From assembly GCF_021354595.1 (NCBI RefSeq), contig NZ_JADWYJ010000002.1, positions 124,001 through 188,000 on the forward strand: a stretch of DNA of 64,000 nucleotides. The letters run 5' to 3'. The position numbers and the translations under genes are program-made. The stretch comes from Maribellus sp. CM-23 (GTDB lineage: Bacteria > Bacteroidota > Bacteroidia > Bacteroidales > Prolixibacteraceae). Shown piece after piece: positions 43,830 through 54,400 of this stretch. Below the pieces are notes generated by a model. It searched no databases and was not told where the DNA came from. It worked only from the letters and a program-made list of their open reading frames with translations. Position 1 is the first letter of the stretch. Each line of letters opens with the position of its first letter.

Positions 43830-46800
43830 ATGAAAACATTTACGTTCATTCTTTCTTTAATACTAATGGTTTCAGCACAATCGCTTTTTGCTCAAAAGGT
43901 TGTTGTGATTGGTATGAACCACGAAACTCCTGACGGATTCTCGTTCGTAGCAACAGAAAACATTCCTGTAAATGAAGTAATTTACTTTACGGATAACGAA
44001 TACAGTGATGCTGCCAATGCTTTTACCTTTAATGGTCAATTAACTGGAGAGGCAGTTGTTGTATTTACAGTGACATCGGCTCTTTCTACCGGCGATGTTG
44101 TCTTTGTAAAAGAAGTTTCATCCAACACCTTTACTGTTAGCGGTAGTGGTGGTACCGGAACAGCTATCATCTCAAGTGAACCAGATCAAACTTTCAATAT
44201 AACTTCCAACGGAGATGGATTATATGCCTATGCAGACAATGACGAGATTCCGACCAATGGTATCACCCAAATCTATTCTGTAATGTACACCGGTTCGGGA
44301 GAGACCCCCATCCAAAATGGTGGAGCAATTCCTGCTGGCGAGAATCCTGTTAGTGATTATCCCAATGCTGTTGTTGTGGATGGTTTTCCCAATGATGCAA
44401 ATGACCTTGCCGGCCCCATAAGAGTAGAATACAAATTTGATCCCGTAGCTGAGAGAAATGCGGTTAGCCAAACGGCCTTGGAAAATCCCAACAACTATTT
44501 GAGTTACGCAATTGCTCAGGACCTATCATTAGTTCCATTCACAAACTTTAATTTGTCGGGAGCCAACCCTGTTTTGACTGTTTCTGCATCGCCTGTTTCC
44601 GTACTTGAAAACAGTGGCAGTTCAATCACTTATACCTTTACTCTGAGTGAGAATGCAAGCAGTAACATTACTGCAAATTTCAGCGTTGGAGGAATCGCCA
44701 CCTTAACCACCGATTATACGCAATCCGGGGCTGCATCCTTTAATGCGTCTGCCGGAACCGTAACTATTTCAACAGGAACCAATACTGCATCAATAACAAT
44801 AACACCGGTTGGAGATGCCGGTCTGGAGCCAGACGAAACTATCGTCCTAACGCTTACCTCCGGAACAGGGTATGATGCCGGAAGTCCTTCATCTGCGAGT
44901 GGAACAATTGTAAACGACGACACACAATCTGTTACTCCTTTGGTGGCAATAACCGGAACAAACCAGGAAGATCCGGAAGGCTTTTCCTTCGTGGCTCTCG
45001 ATAATATTTCAGGTGGAACACTTATTTATTTTACTGAAAATTCATTCAACACAAATACGTTGGCATTTACCGGTACAGAGGCGGTTTTAAGCTGGACTGC
45101 ACCAGCCGGTGGCGTTCTTCGCGGAGAAGTAATTGTTGTAAAAGAAAATCCGGCAAATACTTTTACTACCAGCAGTAACAGTGGCAACAGTGGCAGTATT
45201 TCGCTCATTAGCGGAACAATGTCTTTTGCCACTACTGGAGAAGGTTTTTATGCTTACACCGATGGCGACAGCAACCCTCTAAATGGCGTTACCGAAGTTC
45301 ATTCGGTGCTGTATACCGGTAATTCTTCCACTTCCGGTGGAAATATACCGGCAGCAGAAGACCCTTCATCAGTTTACACCGGAGCTTTGGTTGTTGATGG
45401 ATTTGCAGCAACTGCTCCAGGCAGAACAGAGTACGATCCGTCCAAAAGAAATATAACGGTCGACAATGCAAACTTTCAAAACGTAAGCAACTGGCTACAT
45501 GGACTAAGTAACCAGGATTTGTCAGTTGTACCGTTCAGCAATATCATCATAACAACCGGTTCTCCCAATCCTACTGTAACCCTCGCGGTTTCACCTTCGA
45601 ATGTAGTGGAAGACGCAGGAGATACACTTTTCTATACTTTTACGATGATTGCGCCCGCTTCAGGAGACATAACCATAAATTTTGACGTTGCAGGAACTGC
45701 TAATTTTACGTCAGATTACACGGTTGACGGAGCTGCAACTTTCACGGCGTCTTCAGGTAGTATCGTAATTACAGACGGAACATCTTCTGCTGTTTTGGCG
45801 GTTGTTCCGGTGCCCGATTCCGATGTCGAAATTCAGGAGTCTGTTCAACTTACCATTACTTCGGGAACAGGTTACGACGGAGGCTCTCCCAACGATGCAA
45901 CAGGTACTATTTCAAACGACGATACCAGCGCATCGGATCCCCTGGTGGCCATCACCGGTTTAAACCATGTAGATCCGGATGGCTTCTCATTTGTGGCAGC
46001 GCAAGATATCCCCTCCAACACAAAAGTCTATTTTACGGATAATTCGTTCGATAAGAATACCCTGATGTTCTCTTCGGGAGAAGCAGTACTGTCCTGGACC
46101 TCACCGGCATCCATTGTACCAGCCGGCCAGGTAATGGTTGTTACCGAAACAAGCCCCGATGTTTTCACGATTACAAGAAGCAACGGTTCTCCTGAGACAG
46201 GAAGTATAGTATTGGAGTCAGGAGACCTGGCACTGGCGACCGACGGAGAAACCTTTTATGCCTACAAGGATAACGACAATGATCCTACGAACGGAGTGGA
46301 AGATATTTATTCGGTTTTATATACAGGCGTGGTTTCTTCATCCGGTGGAACAATTCCAACTTCTGAGGATCCCTCCGGAATATACATACAGGCACTGGTA
46401 GTTGATGGTTTTGCGGCTACAGCACCCAACCGGACCGAATATGATCCGACAAAAAGAAACGTATTGGTGGATGATGCCAATTTTCAAGACCTCAGTAACT
46501 GGCTGTATGCTCAAACCAACCAAACGTTATCAACAGTGCCTTTCGACAGTTTGGATATTGTGATCGATTACAACACCGATCCGTTAATAACAGGCCTGCC
46601 AACCGACGTTACGGTAACGGAAGATGTTGCAAGCAATGTTGATCTTTCTGCGGCGCTCTTCACGGATGATGCCGGAGACAGTACGGTTATGTTGACTTTA
46701 ACCGTTGGAAAAGGAACGCTGACTGCCAGCTCAGGAGGAGGCGTCACGGTGAATGGATCAGGAACATTAGTCCTCGAATTAACCGGAACTCCAGTCAACA

Positions 46801-49800
46801 TTGATACCTATTTGAATACGGCATCAAACATAAAATACACCGGAGAGCTGAATGATTATGGTGACAATGCCACTACCCTTTCGCTGGTTGCCAACGATAG
46901 TGGAAATACCGGTCTTGGTGGAGGCTCTGACGTTGATTTGGGAACGGTTAATATCGATATTACCGCAGTAAATGATGCACCTGTCGTAACAACTTCACCC
47001 AGTATCTCTACATTTACAGAAGGAGGCAGTGCTGTAGTAATTGATAGTTTCATTACTGTAACCGATGTTGACAATATGACGCTCGCGTCAGCATTAATTT
47101 TTATCTCCGCAAATTTCCAAAATGGAAATGACTTTCTTTCATTTGCCAATACAAGCGGAATGGGAAATATTACGGGCAGTTATAACTCTGTCAACGGCGC
47201 CCTTTCGTTAACATCATCAGGTGCAACTGCTACTTTAACCGAATGGGAAACTGCGCTAAGAGCGGTAAAATACGGCAACAATTCAGATACACCTGATGCA
47301 AGCGGTGCGAATCGTACAATCAGTTTTACGGTGGGCGATGGAAGCACAGCAGCCCTGGTGGTAACCCACACTGTTAACATCCAAGCAGTGAATGATGATC
47401 CAACCGCCACAGGATTCCCTGCCAGTATTAGCGCCATTGAAGATATACGGACTACCTCAATTGATTTATCATCGGTAACCCTCTATGATGTGGATGCAGG
47501 AAATTCAAACCTTACCTTAATCATTTCGGCAGATAACGGAACACTGACAATTGCTGCCTTTACCGGTATCGTCCAGTACGTCGGAAATTTTATGGATACG
47601 ATAAAACTAACAGGCCCCATATCGGTATTAAATGATTATATCGATTTAATTACCAACCTTACTTATAAAGGAAATCCGAATGTGAGTGGAACAGCAGCTG
47701 ATGTTCTTACAATTATGCTGAACGATAACGGTAATACCGGAACAGGCGGTGGAACCAATGTGGTTTTAGGAACAGTAAATGTGGATATCACCCCGGTAAA
47801 CGACCCGCCTGTAATCGACAGTGTAAACGGAGAATCCTCGGATATCTTCCGGGTTATCGAAGCTCAAAATATTGACTTGTTTGATAATGCGACTGTTTCG
47901 GATATTGATTCGTACGATATGAACGGAGGTTTCATCACCATTACCCAAAGTAGCGGATCGACAATCGCCAACTGGGGGCTTGACGGTACAACTACCACTT
48001 CGGGTGGTGATTCAATAATTTCAGCCGGCGAAACCATTTCAGTGAATGGCACTTCGATTGGAACGGTTCACGCCACCAACGACGGGCAGGGAGGAAATGC
48101 ACTCGAAATTAACTTTAACAGTGCAAATTCAACCAGTGCAAACATACAAATCTTATTAAGGGCATTAACCTATTCTGCTCCTTCAGGATTTGGTGAACGC
48201 ATTTTTACATTGACACTTAACGACGCCGACGGAACTGCCAACGGTGGAGATCAGGATACGACCGCCACCTTTACCATCAACGTTGTGCCCAGTGCTCCTG
48301 TACTGGCAAACATTGATGGAGACAATGCCCAGATACTGGTGGGTGGAGCGCCAGGCAATATTGATGTTGGAGGAGATGCTACGGTTACTGATATTGATAA
48401 TAGCAACTTTTTGGGAGGTAATTTATCCATTGTTCAGAATTCAGGGACTGCCAACGGCAGCTTCTCGCTCACAGGTTCGGGTACAACAGGGGTTTCATCA
48501 GGAAATATGTCCACAACGGCTGACGGAGCTATTTCCGGTGCTGAAGTTATTTTTGTTGACGGGGTTGCCATTGCTTTCGTTGATGCCATTCTTAACGGAC
48601 AAAATGGGAAAAATCTCAGTCTTTTTTTCTTCAGCTCCAACGCAACCAGGGAAAGAGTACAGGCGTTGCTTAGAGCTTTGCGTTACACCGTTCCATCGGG
48701 GATAGACGACCGCACTTTTACGATTTCTCTTACCGATGCCAGTGTATACGCAGCAACCGGAACTGCTGACATTACCATCTCAGTGCTTGCGCCTGAGATA
48801 GATCTCTTCCAGGGAACTACGGCCATTGCCAACGGCGAATCGTTTAGCTTTGGGAACCACCTGGTAAACGCAACCATTGATACAACATTTGAAATCAGAA
48901 ACAGTGGGCAAGGCGGCTTATTACTTTCTACCCCGTTGAGTCTCACCGGAGCCGATGTATCTCAATTCAGCATACAGTCACAGCCAGCTTCAGATATTGC
49001 ATCTTCCGGTTCAACTACATTTACGGTTCGGTTTGCCCCCACAACATTCGGCACCAAAAACGTCTCTCTCTCAATTCCGAATAATGACCCGAATGAGGAT
49101 CCATATATTATTGATATACAAGGATTCGCCACAGACACGACCCCGCCTGAAGTTACTTGCCAGGACATTGGGATTGTGCTCGATGTAAACGGAGAAGCAA
49201 GAATCTACCCGGGCTTTGTCAGAAAAGAAGCCTCCGATAACGACGGCATTGCGTCCTACTCGTTGGATATCAACAAATTTGACTGTGCCGATATCGGCCC
49301 CAACGACGTGGTATTAAGCGTAAGAGACTTTGCCGGTAACGTGTCGACCTGTACCGCAACCGTAAGCGTTTACGACAACATGGCGCCCGAAGCTATCTGC
49401 CAGGACATTGAAATTTCGCTAAACGCCCAGGGCGTGGCAGAAATCGATCCATCGATGATTGACAACGGATCGACTGACGAATGCGGAATCGTTTCGATGA
49501 TGCTTTCACAAAGCGTGTTTACATCCGCTGATTTGGGAGAAAACACAGTTACACTTACCGTAAGCGATGCCGGCGGCAACGAAGCCTCCTGCGAGGCCAA
49601 AGTGCTGGTAAAAGATGAGATTGCCCCGGTGGCAGCATGCACACCGGTCAGCATCTGGCTATCGTCCGATTCGTATGCACTTTCGGATGAAGACGTTTTC
49701 ATGATTGCCGGTTCAAGTTCTGACAATGCATCTTCGTACGAAAATCTTCAGATTGAAATCACTCCTTCAACCTTTGACTGCTCCAACATTGGCGACACAA

Positions 49801-50987
49801 TTCCGGTAAGCGTCAGCGTTACCGATGAAGCAGGAAACGAATCAACCTGTAACACGATGGTGTATGTGCATTCGGCACTGGAGAATCAAATTGATGATAT
49901 TGAGATTACTTTGGGTGAAGGACTATGCGAAACAGGCATTGACTATCCTGAAGTTCTTTCACCTGCATCCTGCGCAACACTGACCCAACTCGAAGGATTG
50001 GGAGCAGCCGGTTTATTCCCGGTCGGAACAACGCTTGAAAGCTGGGAAGTGATGTACAACAACCAAAAAGACACGGTTTCTTTTTCGGTGATTGTAACTT
50101 CTCAAAATGCCAATCCAACCCTTGATCCGATTGCAGATATCGACACCACCGGGCAGGTTCCGGAGTTGACCGTTTCTTTGTCGGGGATTTCTTTTGGTGC
50201 CGATTGTGCCGGCCAGGACATCACGGTAATGTCAAGTGGCGTTAACCCGGCAGTGGTTGAAAACATCAGTGTAATGTACACTTCTCCCGATTCTGACGGG
50301 CAACTGCTTCTCGGCATCCCGGCTTTGGCCAGCGGAAGCGACACCATTACCGTAACGGTTACTGACAGCGAAGGCGGCTCTGTTTCCCGAACGTTTGTGG
50401 TAACCGTCGACGATACCAACCAGGCTCCGGTGGTTCTTACTCCGGTAGCCGATCAGGATGTGATTGCCGACCGAACTTTAAGCGTTTCGTTGAAAGAAAC
50501 CTTTGGTGATTCGGACAACGATATGCTTTCACTGGAACTATCCGTGGAAGACGGCAGTGCCCTACCCGATTGGATCAGTTTTGCCAACGATACACTGGTG
50601 GCTATGCCTGCTATTGCTGATACCGGCTGTGTGACACTGGTTGTTACCGCCACCGATCCTTCGATGGCGTCGGCAAGCGATACCTTTGTGGTTTGTGCGC
50701 TCGACTTCCCGGTAAGTGTGATTGATATCCCAACCGGCGGGCTGAGCCTGAATATGTATCCCAACCCGTCGAAAGGACTGGTTACCCTGGAATTTGACTC
50801 CCCGGTAAGCGGTGACATTGAACTGATGGTTAGCGATATGGGCGGAAAACGGATTTTGCAGAAAACCTACCTGGCAGGCGAGCGAATCGACTTTAACCTG
50901 TCTGACCAGGTTTCAGGAATGTACCTTGTCAATGTCAGGGCCGAAAATCAGGTATTTGTGCGGAAACTCATTCTGAATAAAAAATAA
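43830..50987 (+). CDS. Giant T9SS-exported multi-domain surface protein
   Basis: Predicted 2385-residue exported protein. A signal peptide (ending LFAQ near residue 21) is followed by three repeats of about 200 residues starting IGMNHETPDGFSFVA, ITGTNQEDPEGFSFVA and ITGLNHVDPDGFSFVA, with Calx-beta-like domains between them (two copies with NDDT ends). Several cadherin-like modules follow (residues about 915-1640, with VNDAPVV and VNDPPVI links), then a DUF1573-like domain (about 1655-1765), HYR-like units with Cys pairs, further cadherin-like modules, and a C-terminal type A T9SS sorting domain (LSLNMYPNPSKGLVTLEF to the final KLILNKK). The whole is likely anchored or released as an adhesin. 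The 3' 1.84 kb is shared with the gene at 51428. Confidence 0.85.
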   Translation: MKTFTFILSLILMVSAQSLFAQKVVVIGMNHETPDGFSFVATENIPVNEVIYFTDNEYSDAANAFTFNGQLTGEAVVVFTVTSALSTGDVVFVKEVSSNTFTVSGSGGTGTAIISSEPDQTFNITSNGDGLYAYADNDEIPTNGITQIYSVMYTGSGETPIQNGGAIPAGENPVSDYPNAVVVDGFPNDANDLAGPIRVEYKFDPVAERNAVSQTALENPNNYLSYAIAQDLSLVPFTNFNLSGANPVLTVSASPVSVLENSGSSITYTFTLSENASSNITANFSVGGIATLTTDYTQSGAASFNASAGTVTISTGTNTASITITPVGDAGLEPDETIVLTLTSGTGYDAGSPSSASGTIVNDDTQSVTPLVAITGTNQEDPEGFSFVALDNISGGTLIYFTENSFNTNTLAFTGTEAVLSWTAPAGGVLRGEVIVVKENPANTFTTSSNSGNSGSISLISGTMSFATTGEGFYAYTDGDSNPLNGVTEVHSVLYTGNSSTSGGNIPAAEDPSSVYTGALVVDGFAATAPGRTEYDPSKRNITVDNANFQNVSNWLHGLSNQDLSVVPFSNIIITTGSPNPTVTLAVSPSNVVEDAGDTLFYTFTMIAPASGDITINFDVAGTANFTSDYTVDGAATFTASSGSIVITDGTSSAVLAVVPVPDSDVEIQESVQLTITSGTGYDGGSPNDATGTISNDDTSASDPLVAITGLNHVDPDGFSFVAAQDIPSNTKVYFTDNSFDKNTLMFSSGEAVLSWTSPASIVPAGQVMVVTETSPDVFTITRSNGSPETGSIVLESGDLALATDGETFYAYKDNDNDPTNGVEDIYSVLYTGVVSSSGGTIPTSEDPSGIYIQALVVDGFAATAPNRTEYDPTKRNVLVDDANFQDLSNWLYAQTNQTLSTVPFDSLDIVIDYNTDPLITGLPTDVTVTEDVASNVDLSAALFTDDAGDSTVMLTLTVGKGTLTASSGGGVTVNGSGTLVLELTGTPVNIDTYLNTASNIKYTGELNDYGDNATTLSLVANDSGNTGLGGGSDVDLGTVNIDITAVNDAPVVTTSPSISTFTEGGSAVVIDSFITVTDVDNMTLASALIFISANFQNGNDFLSFANTSGMGNITGSYNSVNGALSLTSSGATATLTEWETALRAVKYGNNSDTPDASGANRTISFTVGDGSTAALVVTHTVNIQAVNDDPTATGFPASISAIEDIRTTSIDLSSVTLYDVDAGNSNLTLIISADNGTLTIAAFTGIVQYVGNFMDTIKLTGPISVLNDYIDLITNLTYKGNPNVSGTAADVLTIMLNDNGNTGTGGGTNVVLGTVNVDITPVNDPPVIDSVNGESSDIFRVIEAQNIDLFDNATVSDIDSYDMNGGFITITQSSGSTIANWGLDGTTTTSGGDSIISAGETISVNGTSIGTVHATNDGQGGNALEINFNSANSTSANIQILLRALTYSAPSGFGERIFTLTLNDADGTANGGDQDTTATFTINVVPSAPVLANIDGDNAQILVGGAPGNIDVGGDATVTDIDNSNFLGGNLSIVQNSGTANGSFSLTGSGTTGVSSGNMSTTADGAISGAEVIFVDGVAIAFVDAILNGQNGKNLSLFFFSSNATRERVQALLRALRYTVPSGIDDRTFTISLTDASVYAATGTADITISVLAPEIDLFQGTTAIANGESFSFGNHLVNATIDTTFEIRNSGQGGLLLSTPLSLTGADVSQFSIQSQPASDIASSGSTTFTVRFAPTTFGTKNVSLSIPNNDPNEDPYIIDIQGFATDTTPPEVTCQDIGIVLDVNGEARIYPGFVRKEASDNDGIASYSLDINKFDCADIGPNDVVLSVRDFAGNVSTCTATVSVYDNMAPEAICQDIEISLNAQGVAEIDPSMIDNGSTDECGIVSMMLSQSVFTSADLGENTVTLTVSDAGGNEASCEAKVLVKDEIAPVAACTPVSIWLSSDSYALSDEDVFMIAGSSSDNASSYENLQIEITPSTFDCSNIGDTIPVSVSVTDEAGNESTCNTMVYVHSALENQIDDIEITLGEGLCETGIDYPEVLSPASCATLTQLEGLGAAGLFPVGTTLESWEVMYNNQKDTVSFSVIVTSQNANPTLDPIADIDTTGQVPELTVSLSGISFGADCAGQDITVMSSGVNPAVVENISVMYTSPDSDGQLLLGIPALASGSDTITVTVTDSEGGSVSRTFVVTVDDTNQAPVVLTPVADQDVIADRTLSVSLKETFGDSDNDMLSLELSVEDGSALPDWISFANDTLVAMPAIADTGCVTLVVTATDPSMASASDTFVVCALDFPVSVIDIPTGGLSLNMYPNPSKGLVTLEFDSPVSGDIELMVSDMGGKRILQKTYLAGERIDFNLSDQVSGMYLVNVRAENQVFVRKLILNKK

Positions 50988-51036
50988 AATCTCTGAAATA
51001 AAAAAACAGGAATCCAAAACGGGTTCCTGTTTTTTT
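49146..51036 (+). repeat. Shared 3' block of the two T9SS surface protein genes, copy 1
   Basis: From 49146 to the stop at 50987 this DNA aligns without gaps to 53963-55804 (constant offset 4817), mostly with third-position differences, and the match continues past the stop through the terminator with one extra A in copy 2. It encodes HYR-like and cadherin-like units and the T9SS sorting domain, about 614 residues. Confidence 0.9.
51007..51036 (+). terminator. Rho-independent terminator after the 2385-residue gene
   Basis: A 9-bp stem CAGGAATCC/GGGTTCCTG (one G-T pair) with loop AAAAC is followed by seven T. It lies 19 bases past the stop. The same hairpin follows the second surface protein gene. 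Confidence 0.92.
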
Positions 51037-51427
51037 ATGCAACAGCTAACCATCTGCCAATATTTACCAAAATCCGGAACAGAAATACCGTCTCAATTCG
51101 GAATACAGACATAGATTATTGAGTCATTCCCTGACCACAAAAAACACAAAAAAAATAAAAGACACTATTGTCTTTTATGATTCATATTTTTATATTGTAC
51201 AATATTTTTTAAACAATAAAAACTATTATAATAAACATAACTTCATGCTTAAAGTGAACTCTCAATATTCAAGGAAGCAAAATACCCAGGCGACACAAAC
51301 ACCCACACATCATTCATAATCAAAATACTAGACATTAAGAATATATAATCCCAAATGGTTCCGAGTGTGGAATTACTTGAAGTTGTATAGGAAAACAAGA
51401 ACAATAATTATATATAAATTAAATTAC
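51037..51427. other. AT-rich intergenic region before the second surface protein gene
   Basis: This 391-base stretch contains no gene I can support; the only frame (51119-51319) is of low-complexity Asn/Lys/Thr composition. A perfect 14-bp palindrome ATATTGTACAATAT lies at 51192-51205 and could be a regulator site. No exact TAnnTTTG box is seen upstream of the start at 51428. Confidence 0.5.
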
Positions 51428-54400
51428 ATGAAATTAACTTTTACTTCAATTTTCATTTTTTTTGCACTGGCAGGGAACGTACTTGCCGGCACCTATAGTG
51501 GCGGTAGCGGAACAGCTTCAGTCCCTTATCAAATAGCGACACTAAACGATTTGCTTGAATTGAGCCAAACCACAGCAGACTGGAGTGCCCACTTTATTCA
51601 AACAGCCGACATTAATGCTTCCTCAACTAGTGGATGGAATGGCGGGGCCGGTTTCTCTCCCATTGGTGTTTCAGGATATCCATTTAAAGGAACATACAAT
51701 GGCAATGGACACACCATCGACAACTTATTTATAAAAAGGAGCACCAGTGGGTATATTGCCTTATTTGGACTCGTGTTTAACCCTGCAGTCCTAACAGACA
51801 TTCACCTTACCAATGTAAATTTCGAAGGAGAATTCTATGTAGCTGCACTTGCCGGATGGAACGAGGCTACTGTAAGAAACTGTTCTGCATCCGGGAACAT
51901 AGTTGCCGCCGATTATGTTGCAGGAGGTTTAATAAGCATGAATCTTGGAGATATCTTCAATAGCTATTCCTCTTGTTCAGTCACCAGTTCCAACTACGCA
52001 GGAGGCCTGGTTGGAAGTAACAACGGAGACAGTGGCACCGGCTACATTGTTAACTGTTATGCCAGGGGCTCTGTAAGTAGCCCTCAACGCACCGGAGGAC
52101 TAATTGGTTACATTGTTGGCGGAGAGGTTGAAAATTGCTATTCCACAGCTAGTGTAAATTCCGGCTCTTCTTCCATTGGCGGACTTATAGGGCGTTATTT
52201 TAGCGGAACCATTACTAATTCATTTTGGGATATAGAGACGTCAGGGCAGAGCAGCAGTCAAGGCGGCACAGGCAAAACAACCGCTGAGATGAAGACTCTG
52301 TCAACGTTCTTAAATGCAGGCTGGGATTTTGAAGTTGAAACCAACAACGGTAGCGAAGATATTTGGGATATTGATAATGCAAGCCAAACGATAAATGATG
52401 GTTATCCATTTTTTGACATGCAAAATGGAAGTGCGATCTCAGTATCAACGGTAGTTCCGACAATAACTGTAAGTAATCCCAGCAGTCTGCTTACAGCTGG
52501 CAGTCCGGTGAGTTACAACATTGAATACAGTGGTGCGGCTACTGTTAATTTATCAGCTGCAAATATCACACTAAACAAAACCGGTTCTGCTGACGGAACG
52601 GTGACGGTAGCTAACAGCACAACCATTTATCCGACCGTAACTATCAGCGATTTAACAGGAATCGGAACATTAGGTATCAGAATTAGCGCAGAAACATCGA
52701 CAAGTATCAACGCTTTGGCTGATGCAGGCATTGGCGCCAGTGCAACCTTTTCAGTAGTTGACAGCACACCTCCCAATGCAATTTGTCAGGATATTACAAT
52801 CAGTCTTGATCCAAATGGTCAAGCACTTCTAACTGCTGAACAAATCGACAATGGTTCATCCGACAACATCGGAATCGATACCATGTGGCTTAACAACTAT
52901 GATTTCTCCTGTTCAGAACTGGGCGATAACGATGTAACACTTTATGTAAGTGATGAAGCAGGAAATGTTGACTTTTGCGAGGCAATTGTTACCGTTACCG
53001 ATACTACAGTCCCGGTTTACATGGGAGAAGAATTATTGACTTATTATGCATCTGATTCCACGTGTTATGCCAATGTTGCACTTTCTGCAGGGCAAGAAGC
53101 ACAAGAGCTAATCTATTCAGAAACGTTTAATCAAAACAACAACTATTGCCCCGGTTCTCCGCAATATGATAACTGGGTAAATATCAGAAACCAGATTATC
53201 CCGGGAAAAGTTAAAGAAATCCGGGCAAGTAGTTCATTGTCATCTGAAGCTCTGGTTCTCGATGAGGTTGATTTGGTCCAACAAATCGCACTGGCATTGA
53301 AAAATGGCACAGACCTATCTGTTACTGCCATCGACGGGAACGTATGGACAGTTGATACGGGTTGCTCTACAGGCTGTTCAAATGAAACAGATGCTATCGA
53401 ACTTAACGTTAATGCCTTTGGAACATGCAGTTGTTCCGGCGCTTCAACCGGAATTGTTTTCAGACCTTGTATAGGCAACTCGAATTGGGGAGGATTTGGG
53501 ACTCAAACTTGCAGCGCTCAAACACAAACGTTGACCCTTGTTATCGTTCATAAACCAGATATCTTTTATTCTGACAATTGTGTGATTACAAGAACACTTC
53601 TTTCGGGCTTGGGGGACATGGCAGATTACCCGGTTGGAACAACAACCAATACTTACAAACTTGAAGACCAGGCAGGCAACTTTATCATACAAGATGTAAC
53701 TATTGAGGTTTTGGACACCGTAAAACCCTTTGTCCTATGTAAAGACATACTTATTCCGCTCGGCCAAAGCGGAACCACTACACTTACCGCCAGTCAAGTT
53801 GATGGCGGCTCTTACGACAATTGCGACATTGATACCATGTGGCTCGATAAATACGATTTTACTATCGCCGATACAGGAAGTAATGCCGTTACATTAAGTG
53901 TACAGGATATCAGCGGAAATATTTCCACCTGTATGGCTACCGTCACTCTTGACGCTACTCCTCCCGAAGTTACCTGTCAGGACATTGGGATAGTACTCGA
54001 TGTAAACGGAGAAGCAAGGATCTATCCGGGCTTTGTCAGAAAAGAAGCCTCCGATAACGACGGTATTGCGTCCTACTCACTCGACATCAACAAATTTGAC
54101 TGTGCCGATATCGGCCCCAACGACGTGGTGTTAAGCGTAAGAGACTTTGCCGGAAACGTATCGACCTGTACCGCAACCGTAAGCGTTTACGATAACATGA
54201 AGCCGGAAGCTATCTGCCAGGACATTGAAGTTTCGTTAAACGCCCAGGGTGTGGCTGAAATCGATCCATCGATGATTGACAACGGATCGATCGACGAATG
54301 CGGAATCGTTTCGATGATGCTTTCACAAAGCATGTTAACATCCGATAACTTGGGAGAAAACACGGTTACACTTACCGTAAGCGACGCCGGCGGCAACGAA

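Noticed and set aside
51119-51319. 66-codon frame in the gap before the second adhesin
   Set aside because: AT-driven Asn/Lys/Thr-rich sequence without a domain or upstream signal.
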